DNA of 17,463 bases from Firm-13 sp964579245 (GCA_964579245.1 CAZOFY010000047.1:1-17463); one strand, 5' to 3'. Counted from the first letter of the stretch, positions 7,901 through 14,795 are shown. Notes: generated by a model from the sequence alone, not told the origin. Program-made: numbers and translations.

Positions 7901-8087
7901 CGTTCACAAGATTAAGAGCAGTTCGGGGACCATTGGCGCGATGAAGCTTTTCAATCTGGCCGCTGATCTTCAGAAAGCTCTGAAGGCAGAAGACGAAGCA
8001 TTGTCTGACTCCCTATCAATCAGCTTCGCGGAGAATCTTCGGCAGGTCTTGTCTGAAATCGATTCTTTCTTGTCTCGCGCTCGTTGA
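4977..8087 (+). CDS. BvgS-like hybrid sensor histidine kinase
   Basis: 1036 residues. The signal segment 26-41 ends in a lipobox-like VLSSC (C42). A periplasmic-type binding domain of the SBP_bac_3 (Venus flytrap) class spans about 62-297, and a membrane helix about 305-330. HisKA has H368 in MSHEIRTPLNAI. HATPase has N485 in NLLNNAIKFT, DTGIGM at 517-522 and GTGLGL at 547-552. Receiver 1 (about 605-732) has D661 but a weakened acidic pair (D612, K613) and R714 in place of the usual lysine. Receiver 2 (about 750-870) is intact (E757, D758, D803, T831, K853). The HPt domain (about 925-1034) has H977 in DIVHKIKSSSGTIGA. The order resembles BvgS/EvgS but without a PAS domain. AGGAGG precedes the start, 21 bases after the HD-GYP gene. 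Its HPt probably phosphorylates D50 of that regulator. Confidence 0.93.
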   Translation: MRQLREFIKQLTAYPDPLFITSRFRCTALVVLFSMSIVLSSCQSSSQPEINNTANGTNRIELSAEEEQFIEEHPVIRTGVDPEFIPYEFIDTDGAYKGISEEYQQLIEERTGLVFEPVMGLTWAQAYEMAVEGKIDVLPSVSKTPIREQYFLFSEPYYTFQRAIYLQEETKNLSSIEDLSNKTVAVQANSSHHTYLMSSFPSITLSLYNDVPSAIQAVSDGQELAFIGNFATTNYLIKSSGITGLNYIRIKPTADGSQSLYFAVSKDMPLLVGIINRALQDIGNDERISIDNKWLGVESTADYTLFFQILNLIVILIVIILAVSSFWIIRLRKEVSIRKMAQEEMLVAKEDAVRANEIKSLFLARMSHEIRTPLNAITGMSYLMKKTALSPTQGIYVEKLTQASKNMLGIINDILDFSKIEAGKIDLENVSFSLDKLLQRVISITSVKVQEQGIQFDFERDPLIPSYFFGDPVRIEQILMNLLNNAIKFTPAGKVTLSLSLYSRVKNSCRIHFSIADTGIGMSEEDKKRMFTAFDQADSSISRRFGGTGLGLSIVKNLTEMMGGRIIVESEPGKGSTFLVELPFDVDAEAEATQEKTMSADCFRTVRCLVIDKNEDSRKFLHKAFDSFGVYAESATSEEDALHMLRKAWNEERQYNLLIIDCNTLDKEDFAGVSALKQLSIFDKLPKVIGLAPLSREDLLDQAASLGLDATLIRPIIPSILYNQIIELFEIVSPAYVADKKSSAAVVSYPYSLLLVEDNKTNQFIARSILEQAGFRMAVANDGLEGYEYFLQHRDTIDLILMDLHMPVMDGYTSAGHIREVDSKVPIVAMTADAVSGIDEMCRINGMTHYVSKPFDPDELITTIQQVAREYRGEPGEDKAAESALLSDINSLVKSSDDFVDLPASRNQSPDTGLIRQVSLPTAGALNIEDGLKRIGGDRELYRLILSEYRNENSEIPENLEKAVVSRDFLRAGDIVHKIKSSSGTIGAMKLFNLAADLQKALKAEDEALSDSLSISFAENLRQVLSEIDSFLSRAR

Positions 8088-8111
8088 CGCGAAACCGGCT
8101 CATGCCAAACA

Positions 8112-8148
8112 TAAAAACAACGTGCCCCCACTCAGGTCGACACGTTGT
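8112..8148 (-). terminator. Terminator of the DUF4126 gene
   Basis: On the minus strand, ACAACGTG (8141-8148) pairs with CACGTTGT (8117-8124) across a 16-base loop and is followed by TTTTTAT. The convergent hybrid-kinase gene ends 30 bases away, and the stem may also affect its transcript, but no T-run is present in that direction. Confidence 0.75.
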
Positions 8149-8175
8149 CTGTGTTGATGCTTCGAGCATGTGTCC

Positions 8176-8772
8176 TCAGGCGGACGCCTTCTCCAACTTC
8201 TTTCTCTTTCTTCTCTTGATCTGCTTGAATAGAAGAATAGACAGAACAACGAAAACTAGTAAAATCACAACTGCCAGTACAGGGGCAGCAATGGAAAGTA
8301 CAGACGCGGCGACGGTGCCCACCGATTCGAAAGTGGATACGACGGGATTCGCGATGCCCGCACTTACGGCTGTCGAAACTTGGTGCGCCCCATTTGAAAG
8401 AAGGCCGGTCAGAGTCGCAGCGCCGCCTCCGGCAATAATGGCCAGCGTCCATTTCAGCATAGGATCCATATCGGAAATAACAGATGCCGCAACAATCACT
8501 CCGGCAATTGCTCCGACAGGTAAAGAAATCGCATTCAAAAAATTATCCACGTGGGGAATAAAATACCCAACGATTTCCAGAATCGTCGCTATGGAAAAAA
8601 TCAGTATGGCTGGATAGCTACAGATCCACTCGAAACCCGGAGCGAACTGGATATAACCGGCCAACCCCGCGATTCCCATCACAAGGAGCGGCACGAAAAT
8701 TCGATACCCACAAACGGCTGCCAACGCTACACCAAGAAAAATCTGAAGAATGATTTGAAGAACTTCCGGCAT
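8176..8772 (-). CDS. DUF4126 family membrane protein
   Basis: A 198-residue protein with about five hydrophobic segments and a basic C-terminal tail (KQIKRRKRKK). It shows hallmarks of the DUF4126 family: CGYRIFVPLL (21-30), ILEIVGYFIPHVDNFLN (64-80), LPVGAIAG (84-91), IIAGGGAATLTG (112-123) and ANPVVSTFES (141-150). The family has no established biochemical function; it is a small integral membrane protein. The start at 8772 has GAGGAGA 7 bases upstream; a frame five codons longer lacks this site. It is followed by its own terminator and preceded by the terminator of the surface protein gene, so it is probably transcribed alone. Confidence 0.83.
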   Translation of the reverse strand: MPEVLQIILQIFLGVALAAVCGYRIFVPLLVMGIAGLAGYIQFAPGFEWICSYPAILIFSIATILEIVGYFIPHVDNFLNAISLPVGAIAGVIVAASVISDMDPMLKWTLAIIAGGGAATLTGLLSNGAHQVSTAVSAGIANPVVSTFESVGTVAASVLSIAAPVLAVVILLVFVVLSILLFKQIKRRKRKKLEKASA

Positions 8773-8844
8773 ATGACATCTCCTCACAATGAATCACAAT
8801 TCTTAGCTTTATCATACTACAAAGCGATCAGAATATGTACCGAA

Positions 8845-8871
8845 TAAAAAAGGAAGCCCGGATGACCGGGC
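8845..8871 (-). terminator. Terminator after the surface protein gene
   Basis: On the minus strand, GCCCGG-TCAT-CCGGGC (8871-8856) is followed by TTCC and a run of six T. It lies about 93 bases after the stop codon of the surface protein gene. Confidence 0.8.
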
Positions 8872-8932
8872 GGGATAAGAAGGAGTATCGTTTGCTGTTA
8901 ATCCTTCTGCTATCCAGGCCATTCGGACTTCC
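8852..8932 (-). other. Structured 3' untranslated region
   Basis: Besides the terminator stem, GGATA-gc-AGAAGGA (8915-8902, minus strand) pairs over 12 bp with TCCTTCTTATCC (8884-8873), leaving a 2-base bulge and a 17-base loop. An outer GGAAG (8932-8928) can close on CTTCC (8856-8852), giving a three-way arrangement. This is more structure than a simple terminator needs. It may protect the mRNA or be a small RNA released from it. I do not recognise an RNA family. Confidence 0.5.
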
Positions 8933-8963
8933 CTTCATCGAGTCGCGTAAGATGTGTTAAGTA

Positions 8964-11900
8964 TCATGTTCTATCTTTCTTTTCTCTTCTACGGGTATAA
9001 ATTGTTGCTGTAAGACCGGCCGCCGCAAATAAGGACGTCACCGCTGCTATAATCTGCCACCTTGAATCCGACTCTCCCGTTTTTACAACAGCCTCGACTG
9101 TATAGCCGATTCCGTACGTTGAGAAGCTGTCACTATAAAAAGAAATTCGGGATGTAGCGGCATCGTAGGTGTAATCTAATTTTGCAACTACACCATCATG
9201 AACACGCAGAATAGAAAGCGCTTTGCCTCGATATTCCTCAGGAAGAATGAAGCTGATCAGGATAGGCTGTGCTGTCTTCGTTACCTTGGTCTCAAAACCA
9301 TCAATTACCTTGAACAGTGACAGATCCAGGAACAAAGCCTTTGCCTTTAGCGCGACATTCTTTCCAGTCAGGAAGTCCTCGATGAGTTGTCTCTCGCCAG
9401 ACGAGACCTGATTCGGATCGAAAATTGAGAACTGTGCTCTAAGACTTGCATTTTTTAGGAGCTCTTCAGCAGAGAACGGAATATCCGAGGCTTTCGCATC
9501 GATTGACAATGACAGGCTCCCCGCTGTCTCTCCTGCAGTGATGTTGAGGGAGATCCACTTTGCATAGATTGTTACCTCTCCGCGGACCTTGTCCTTCGAA
9601 AAATCCCAAACGAGAGTGCATTCCGGATCCTTATACCAGCCTGCAAACAAGAATCCTGCCTTTGTGGGATCCTGCGGAGGTGTGATCAGGGAATCATACG
9701 GAACATTCTCAGACTTAGGAATCAAAGTCCCTCCATACGTCTCATAGATTACGGATGTTGCTGGAATATCAAATACAACCGCAAATACGGAGAATTTGTC
9801 CGAAGCAAAGGTCAGCACGCCCTCAGAATACGATGCTTCAAGATTAGCTCCTTCCCCATTGTGCACCCGGATGACCCGATAGTTCTCATAGTCCCGAAGG
9901 GCATCATTCAAGACAAGAGCGATTTCTACCGGATTCGTGAAGCTCGACTTATCCGTGATCCAGGCCTCATCCGTTCCGTTCTTACTGATGTACTCTCCTA
10001 CATTGATATCAAGGACGGCTCCAATCTCCGAATCTCCGGCGAGATTCTTGATAATGTCCAGAGGATCACCTATCATGAACCGTGTCGAAGTTGCGATATC
10101 TTCAATTGACAGCTTGGCATTGCCCTTAATCTCAGGGTTATCCATCGTCAGTTTAGCATCAACTACAGCATCACTTTTCGAATCAATAATGTCCGATGTC
10201 TTCTCCATTTTTGCATGGATCTGTGTATTCGTATCTAGATCAAAGAGGAAGGAATACGTTGCAATCCTGTCCTGTGCATCTACATCTGTGTCTTGCGGTA
10301 CGCCATCCACTGTCAGGGAACCCATCACGTATTGATAACCGTAATCGGGAATCAACTCGACCGTAATCATGCTTCCGGTCTGCACGCGATACTCATAGCC
10401 CTGTATCGTCTCGTTATAACCTCCGAATAGCTTGCCTCCCTTAAAGGTAATGGTTCCGTTCTCCACGTCGGAATCTTCAAAAGAGATAGGAAGCATCATG
10501 CCGGACGTCGAACCGAAAAGCAGCTGATACGAATCACCGACTACATTTTCATCCAAATAGTACTCGAATGTGTCATCATTGGTGTTCTCAAAAATAGCCG
10601 GCTCAATCGTCCCATAATCATACCAGGTCTCGATGGGGCGATCGATAATGGCCGGATCTTCGGAATAGGTGTAATACATAATTTCTAATTCTGTCGACAT
10701 GGTATTGGAATCGAAGGAAACAGGAGAAAGTATCTCGATGTTGCCACCCTCAAATACTCGGACAAAGCCACAGTTTTCAAAGGGTTTGCCTGCCTCCGCA
10801 TAGATTGTTGCCCATGGGACAACCATGCGATCAATATTTGAAAAAGCAGTAGCAGTTGTGTAGATCGTAATATCGGGTTCATCCGAATCACTTTCAAAAA
10901 CATTCGTGCGCATGCCACCAAATCCGTCGATTCCTGTAGCAGAAGGCGCATCCGCAGATCCGATCGTCAAAGCAATCGCGGAATCATTTCCTATCTCCAA
11001 ATGCCAGCCGCCCTGAATGCCGCCGGCCAGGAAAAGGGATGAAGCAGCTTCTTGCGAGGCGTAATCCCTCGCTTCGCAGATTGTAAGTCTTGTTTCGGGA
11101 CTTACAACGATGGAATATCCGTCACCGGGTTCATTCGGCATCTGTTTGACTCCCGTTATTCGAGATGCTCCACCCGGGTTTATGGTCAACTCCAGTCCGG
11201 AGGCCTCAATATAGTAAGGAAAATTGACGCCTGAGATTAAGCTGATGAATACAACAGGGTACTCCGTTGGTTCCGGCAACGACAGAGTCTTCACCTCTCC
11301 AACCTTTGTGACCCCATCAAGGCTATAGACGTCAGCAGAAGCACCTGGAGACGGAATCAAAAATTCTGTGCCACTGAAGGAAAGGAGTGAAAGCTCAGGA
11401 CCCGGCCCGGGTCCCGGTCCCGGATTCATCCTGTTGTTGAATACGCCGTCCGGGAAAAGAGGATCGACACCATCCGTATCCTTATATGTGAACGGAACCC
11501 CCATATTCGAACAACGCACACCATTATTTGCTGTCACGGTTGCCCCGCTCCAAACCGATATATCCGACATGACAGAAGGGTCGTTCGCGCCTTCCGCACG
11601 AAGTTCACCGGTCAATTCGACCGTCAGATTGTTGTCATATGTTGACCCTGCTCCGTCAGAACCAAAATGAATACTTCCATAAACAATGATCGAGCTTGGG
11701 CCGGAAACCGCTAAGGTCGCTTCCGCTGTTTTGTCTGTGTTTATGATAGTTAGCGTGCCGTCTGATACATGTATTCCTGCATCATTTACAAAATTCGAAT
11801 CGTCCTGAGTGGTGATAGTGTTGGAACCGGAAAGGGAGATCGTCAGGTCTAGTCCTGAACTGTAGATTCCCGCAGGACCGCCGCCGGTTAAATATGCTTC

Positions 11901-12746
11901 ATCAATGGTTGCATCCGTCAGAAAAAGAGTATTCGAGTCTACATCAAAGTGAATACTGTCCGTTGGACTTGTCGCATTTGCCGGATCCGAAAGATTCACA
12001 TTATCTACATATAGAGTCGGAACCGGACCTGGTGTCGGGCCTGGTCCCGGTCCTGGTCCTGGCGTCGGTCCCGGTCCCGGTCCCGGACTGTTTCTGTCTG
12101 TAAATACGCCATTCGGGAGAGCCGGCGGCTCGGGCGGGTCCGTATAGACTGTCGGTGTATTGTTGTTCGAGCAAAAAACACCATTGTTCGCAATCAGCTC
12201 GGCACCACTTTCAATAAAGATGCCAGATGACTCCGCGCGTACCTGCCCCGTACACTCCACAACCATATTATTATCTACTCCGCTCGTCCCAAAACTCATC
12301 GTATCATAAGTGATAACGGAGGAAGGACCGGTAACGGACAATGTAGCGCGTGATGCTGAATTTGAATTGATAAACGTGAGGGTTCCTTGCGCTATGACAA
12401 TTCCGGCGTCATTCACAAAAGTCGGATTGTCAGCCGTGTTAATAGAGTTAGTGCCCGTAAGCGATATATTCAGCGGTGAACCGCTGTAATATATACCCGC
12501 AGGACCTCCGGGTGAAAGATAGCTGTCGGTTATCGTCGCATTTGTCAGATAGAGAGTATGCGTTGCATCATCATAGTAAACTGCATCTGTCGGTTCCGTT
12601 ACGTTAGCCGGATTCATAAGGTTCACACCGTCAACGTAAAGTGTCGTATCGAGAACAGCTAGAAGCCGGCTCTCGACAGGGGCTATTGGGAGAACATTGC
12701 AAAGAATACATAGAACTGTCAAAAGGCTGATAATCGACCTCTTCAT
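8964..12746 (-). CDS. Large repeat-containing cell-surface protein
   Basis: 1260 residues with a signal peptide (about 1-26). Two related domains follow: copy 1 at about 36-219 and copy 2 at about 245-441. They share PTD, GGPAGIY.SG, FVNDAGI, GTLT.IN, GPSS and ANNGV.CSN, and each ends in a Gly-Pro linker (221-242 and 442-450). The middle (about 455-850) is beta-rich and unassigned. Residues about 865-990 and 1072-1217 are a second pair of related domains, both ending like RVH.G...L...Y...SF.SD.FS. They flank one InlB/Listeria-Bacteroides repeat at about 998-1064 (FAGWYKDPECT...YAKW). The tail has KTGES (1222-1226), a hydrophobic helix (about 1229-1250) and RRREKK, a sortase-signal layout lacking the LP of LPXTG. 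AGGAGGG precedes the ATG. The probable role is adhesion or surface display; no enzymatic motif is visible. Confidence 0.85.
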   Translation of the reverse strand: MKRSIISLLTVLCILCNVLPIAPVESRLLAVLDTTLYVDGVNLMNPANVTEPTDAVYYDDATHTLYLTNATITDSYLSPGGPAGIYYSGSPLNISLTGTNSINTADNPTFVNDAGIVIAQGTLTFINSNSASRATLSVTGPSSVITYDTMSFGTSGVDNNMVVECTGQVRAESSGIFIESGAELIANNGVFCSNNNTPTVYTDPPEPPALPNGVFTDRNSPGPGPGPTPGPGPGPGPTPGPVPTLYVDNVNLSDPANATSPTDSIHFDVDSNTLFLTDATIDEAYLTGGGPAGIYSSGLDLTISLSGSNTITTQDDSNFVNDAGIHVSDGTLTIINTDKTAEATLAVSGPSSIIVYGSIHFGSDGAGSTYDNNLTVELTGELRAEGANDPSVMSDISVWSGATVTANNGVRCSNMGVPFTYKDTDGVDPLFPDGVFNNRMNPGPGPGPGPELSLLSFSGTEFLIPSPGASADVYSLDGVTKVGEVKTLSLPEPTEYPVVFISLISGVNFPYYIEASGLELTINPGGASRITGVKQMPNEPGDGYSIVVSPETRLTICEARDYASQEAASSLFLAGGIQGGWHLEIGNDSAIALTIGSADAPSATGIDGFGGMRTNVFESDSDEPDITIYTTATAFSNIDRMVVPWATIYAEAGKPFENCGFVRVFEGGNIEILSPVSFDSNTMSTELEIMYYTYSEDPAIIDRPIETWYDYGTIEPAIFENTNDDTFEYYLDENVVGDSYQLLFGSTSGMMLPISFEDSDVENGTITFKGGKLFGGYNETIQGYEYRVQTGSMITVELIPDYGYQYVMGSLTVDGVPQDTDVDAQDRIATYSFLFDLDTNTQIHAKMEKTSDIIDSKSDAVVDAKLTMDNPEIKGNAKLSIEDIATSTRFMIGDPLDIIKNLAGDSEIGAVLDINVGEYISKNGTDEAWITDKSSFTNPVEIALVLNDALRDYENYRVIRVHNGEGANLEASYSEGVLTFASDKFSVFAVVFDIPATSVIYETYGGTLIPKSENVPYDSLITPPQDPTKAGFLFAGWYKDPECTLVWDFSKDKVRGEVTIYAKWISLNITAGETAGSLSLSIDAKASDIPFSAEELLKNASLRAQFSIFDPNQVSSGERQLIEDFLTGKNVALKAKALFLDLSLFKVIDGFETKVTKTAQPILISFILPEEYRGKALSILRVHDGVVAKLDYTYDAATSRISFYSDSFSTYGIGYTVEAVVKTGESDSRWQIIAAVTSLFAAAGLTATIYTRRREKKDRT
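11397..11423 (-). repeat. Gly-Pro linker repeat, second copy
   Basis: Encodes residues 442-450 of the surface protein (alternating Pro and Gly). The DNA is built of near-identical GGTCCC-type hexamers, shorter than the first copy at 12018-12086. Confidence 0.8.
12018..12086 (-). repeat. Gly-Pro linker repeat, first copy
   Basis: Encodes residues 221-243 of the surface protein, a Gly-Pro tract with two Thr-Pro interruptions. The underlying hexamer repeats (GGTCCC variants on the plus strand) are prone to slippage, so copy number may differ between strains. Confidence 0.85.
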
Positions 12747-12811
12747 AGTGCATCCCTCCTAATCCAAAACACTCCTCCTCTTGGGTTTGACTCGCAAATA
12801 CCCGAATTAGG

Positions 12812-12841
12812 TTACTATTCAGTTGTGATTTCATTTTACAA
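12812..12841 (-). promoter_or_regulatory. Candidate promoter of the surface protein gene
   Basis: On the minus strand, TTGTAA (12841-12836) and TAGTAA (12817-12812) are separated by 18 bp, about 66 bases before the start codon. Both hexamers deviate from consensus. Confidence 0.35.
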
Positions 12842-12873
12842 AATTAAAGGAGCAACTGCAAAGCAGACGCTCC
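12840..12873 (-). terminator. Terminator after the first GNAT gene
   Basis: On the minus strand, GGAGC and CTGC (from 12873) pair with GCAG and GCTCC (to 12849) around a TTT loop with small internal mismatches. TTTAATTTTG follows. It separates the acetyltransferase gene from the surface protein gene downstream. Confidence 0.55.
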
Positions 12874-12938
12874 CAGCTTTATAAATAAAAGATGAACAGA
12901 TAGTTAACAATTATTCCGGGGCATTTCTTTGGGCAGAG

Positions 12939-13415
12939 TTACCCTGCCACACGTACAAGTATGTATTCTTCTTCGTTTTCGCCAACAATCTCGAAGCCGA
13001 CAGATTGATACATCCGACAGGCATAATTGTCCTTCTGTACTGCCAGAGAGCTTTTCGCATAACCCTGCTGATCAAGATATTGAAGCATCTGCTTCATCAA
13101 CTCAGTCCCAATTCCGTGACCTCGGCACTCCTTAAAAAGAGAGATCGCGAATTCCGGAGTCTTATTGTCTATATGTCCGAATCCGTCTATAACTCGAACC
13201 CATACGGCACCTATGACTTTATTGTCCGACTCAGCGCACAGACAGTAATCGTCCTTCTTCTCCCCGAATCCATCAATATAAACAGTTACCTGAGGGTCAT
13301 CCAGTACACTTCTTGGAATCGGAACAGACTCGTCTCTTTGAAAAACAGCCTGATAAAGAAATTCTCTCAGAAGCGGATACTCTTCCTCTCGTAATGGCCG
13401 AATGGAATAATCCAT
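12939..13415 (-). CDS. GNAT family N-acetyltransferase
   Basis: 158 residues, a normal single-domain GNAT length. The acetyl-CoA pyrophosphate-binding loop is visible as ECRGHGIGTELM (96-107), matching R/QxxGxG/A. The closing part is DNYACRMYQSVGFEIVGENEEEYILVR (129-155), where Y136 and GF (140-141) are standard. The N-terminal half (substrate side) includes SVPIPRSVLDDP and YCLCAESDNKVIGAVWVRV. The substrate cannot be told from sequence; small-molecule or protein amine acetylation are both possible. AAGGAG precedes the start. The gene lies 125 bases downstream of the second GNAT gene, but the two are not close relatives. Confidence 0.9.
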   Translation of the reverse strand: MDYSIRPLREEEYPLLREFLYQAVFQRDESVPIPRSVLDDPQVTVYIDGFGEKKDDYCLCAESDNKVIGAVWVRVIDGFGHIDNKTPEFAISLFKECRGHGIGTELMKQMLQYLDQQGYAKSSLAVQKDNYACRMYQSVGFEIVGENEEEYILVRVAG

Positions 13416-13436
13416 ATTGGGGTCTCCTTTTTCACA

Positions 13437-13463
13437 ATCGATTTATACGTATATACGGTCGAT
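13437..13463 (-). promoter_or_regulatory. Palindromic AT-rich site before the GNAT gene
   Basis: TATACGTATA (13444-13453) is a perfect 10-bp palindrome lying between ATCGA (13437-13441) and TCGAT (13459-13463). On the minus strand a TATAAA element falls inside it, about 30 bases before the ATG. It may be the promoter with an overlapping operator. Confidence 0.3.
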
Positions 13464-13540
13464 AAAGCCCCCCATAATGAAGGATATCAGAATGGATCGG
13501 TATACCCTATCGTGTCCCCGATTTCAGTTCATATTGCCGA

Positions 13541-14098
13541 TCACAAAGTGTCCGCATCGAGCCGACGGAATTCTTCCGTCAGAATGGCATACGAAAACGC
13601 ATCAACCCAGATCGGTTCCCCGGTCTCGTCGCGATTGAAAAAAGCCACTTTCTCAAACCTGGCTTCCCTTCTCATTGAAAGACGTTCAAGCAATCTCCAG
13701 GACGGTGCATTTTGTGTGTTGCACTCTGCAACAATCCGGTGCGCGTTTAATTGCAGAAATCCATATCGAATCACTCCTGCGGCGGCCTCCGTGGCATAGC
13801 CAATGCCGGAATAGTCTGGATTAAATACATATCCAAGTTCCCAGGTCATAAATTCGGAGGGTTCTTTCTGCTGAAAATAAATATTACCAATCATCTTGCC
13901 TGTTGTCCGCAGACAAACAGCCCAGAAGGCATGATCAGAGGCCCTGCGAACGGCCTCTTTTCGAGAGGCTTCTTCGTTAAAAACTCCATAGGGTTCGAAA
14001 TGAACGACTTCTTCCCTGGAAAGATAATCGTACAGGTCCATCCAGTCTTCCGGCAAAAAGCGTCTCATAATCAGGCGATCTGTCTGAAGTTCCATCAT
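13541..14098 (-). CDS. RimJ/RimL-type GNAT acetyltransferase
   Basis: 185 residues. The opening ELQTDRLIMRRFLPEDWMDLYDY is the standard beginning of RimJ/RimL-like acetyltransferases. The CoA-binding loop is NPDYSGIGYATEAAAGVIRYGF (93-114). The helix after it, NAHRIVAECNTQNAPSWRLLERLSM (118-142), holds the conserved Asn and Ser. Relatives acetylate N-terminal amines of proteins or small molecules; no specific substrate can be given. A longer frame to 14326 crosses the intergenic promoter. The start at 14098 has AAGGAG 5 bases before it, and the adjacent ATG at 14095 is equally possible. It is divergent from the glutathione peroxidase gene. Confidence 0.9.
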   Translation of the reverse strand: MMELQTDRLIMRRFLPEDWMDLYDYLSREEVVHFEPYGVFNEEASRKEAVRRASDHAFWAVCLRTTGKMIGNIYFQQKEPSEFMTWELGYVFNPDYSGIGYATEAAAGVIRYGFLQLNAHRIVAECNTQNAPSWRLLERLSMRREARFEKVAFFNRDETGEPIWVDAFSYAILTEEFRRLDADTL

Positions 14099-14125
14099 CA
14101 ATTCTCCTTGCTTAAGCATGTGGAT

Positions 14126-14156
14126 ATTATAACGCACACTATATGAGTCTTTCCAA
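14126..14156 (-). promoter_or_regulatory. Candidate promoter of the RimJ/RimL-type gene
   Basis: The minus strand has a perfect TATAAT (14131-14126), with TTGGAA (14156-14151) 19 bp upstream. The spacing is longer than optimal. It is separate from the OhrR-type site used by the divergent peroxidase gene. Confidence 0.45.
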
Positions 14157-14163
14157 TTTCTAC

Positions 14164-14192
14164 TTGCTTTCTGGTTATTGGTTTGATACAAT
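14164..14192 (+). promoter_or_regulatory. Promoter of the glutathione peroxidase gene
   Basis: TTGCTT (14164-14169) and TACAAT (14187-14192) are separated by exactly 17 bp. The -10 hexamer forms the left arm of the OhrR-type palindrome, so a bound repressor would block RNA polymerase. Confidence 0.6.
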
Positions 14193-14201
14193 TTAATTGT
14201 A
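14187..14201 (+). promoter_or_regulatory. OhrR-type operator
   Basis: TACAATTTAATTGTA is a perfect 15-bp palindrome and matches the TACAATT-AATTGTA core known from the Bacillus subtilis ohrA operator. A second AT-rich palindrome, AATAAATTTATT (14201-14212), abuts it and might be a weaker second site. An ohrR-like gene lies 0.7 kb downstream on the same strand. Confidence 0.75.
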
Positions 14202-14237
14202 ATAAATTTATTGTCAGATTCTGAAAGGAGATTTCTT

Positions 14238-14777
14238 ATGAGTATGTATGATTTTACCGTTAAGGATACAGCACAGCAGGATGTGAAGTTATCGGAGTAT
14301 GAGGGCAAAGTACTACTGATCGTCAATACGGCAACAGGCTGTGGATTTACTCCGCAATATGCCGGGCTCTCCGAGTTATATGATAAGTATCGTGATCAGG
14401 GCTTTGAAATCCTGGACTTTCCCTGTAACCAGTTTCTCAATCAGGCTCCCGGTACAGATGAAGAGCTGGCAGACTTTTGTCAGATCAATTTCGGAACCAA
14501 GTTCAAGACCTTCGCGAAGATCAATGTCAATGGCAAGGATGCCCATCCGTTATACACCTGGCTGAAGGAAAACGCGGCCAAAGACACCGAGAATGGTGAG
14601 TACAACGATTTTAAGAAGGTACTTGTAAACCTGAAACAGAATATCATCGGCAAAGATATCAAATGGAATTTTACCAAATTCCTTGTAGACAGGAAAGGCA
14701 ACGTCGTCGCAAGATATGCTCCCACTGTGAAGCCCGAAGATCTTGAGGCGGATGTCAAGCAACAGCTGGATGCCTAG
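14238..14777 (+). CDS. gpx: Glutathione peroxidase family thiol peroxidase
   Basis: 179 residues, the normal bacterial Gpx length. The peroxidatic cysteine is C35 in NTATGCGFTPQY. Other catalytic positions are Q69 in FLNQAPG, and W143 and N144 in KWNFTKFLVDRKG. FPCNQF is present at 61-66, and C81 in DFCQINFGTKF sits where the resolving cysteine of thioredoxin-dependent Gpx proteins lies. The enzyme therefore probably reduces organic or hydrogen peroxides with thioredoxin rather than glutathione. It has cysteine rather than selenocysteine (TGC codon). Compared with common relatives, FLNQAPG replaces FGGQEPG. AAAGGAG precedes the ATG; an upstream in-frame extension to 14211 runs into the operator. 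Expression is probably repressed by OhrR at 14187-14201. Confidence 0.94.
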   Translation: MSMYDFTVKDTAQQDVKLSEYEGKVLLIVNTATGCGFTPQYAGLSELYDKYRDQGFEILDFPCNQFLNQAPGTDEELADFCQINFGTKFKTFAKINVNGKDAHPLYTWLKENAAKDTENGEYNDFKKVLVNLKQNIIGKDIKWNFTKFLVDRKGNVVARYAPTVKPEDLEADVKQQLDA

Positions 14778-14795
14778 AACTCAGATTCGTGAAAA

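Noticed and set aside
8084..8617. 177-codon plus-strand frame after the hybrid kinase
   Set aside because: It is antisense to the DUF4126 gene, low in complexity, and crosses the terminator.
14201..14212. PerR or Fur box in front of gpx
   Set aside because: The AT-rich palindrome AATAAATTTATT does not match the TTATAATNATTATAA pattern well, and the adjacent perfect OhrR-type site with a linked ohrR explains the region better.
14099..14326. N-terminal extension of the RimJ/RimL-type gene
   Set aside because: It crosses both divergent promoters and the OhrR-type operator, while AAGGAG marks the start at 14098, where the family's usual N-terminus begins.
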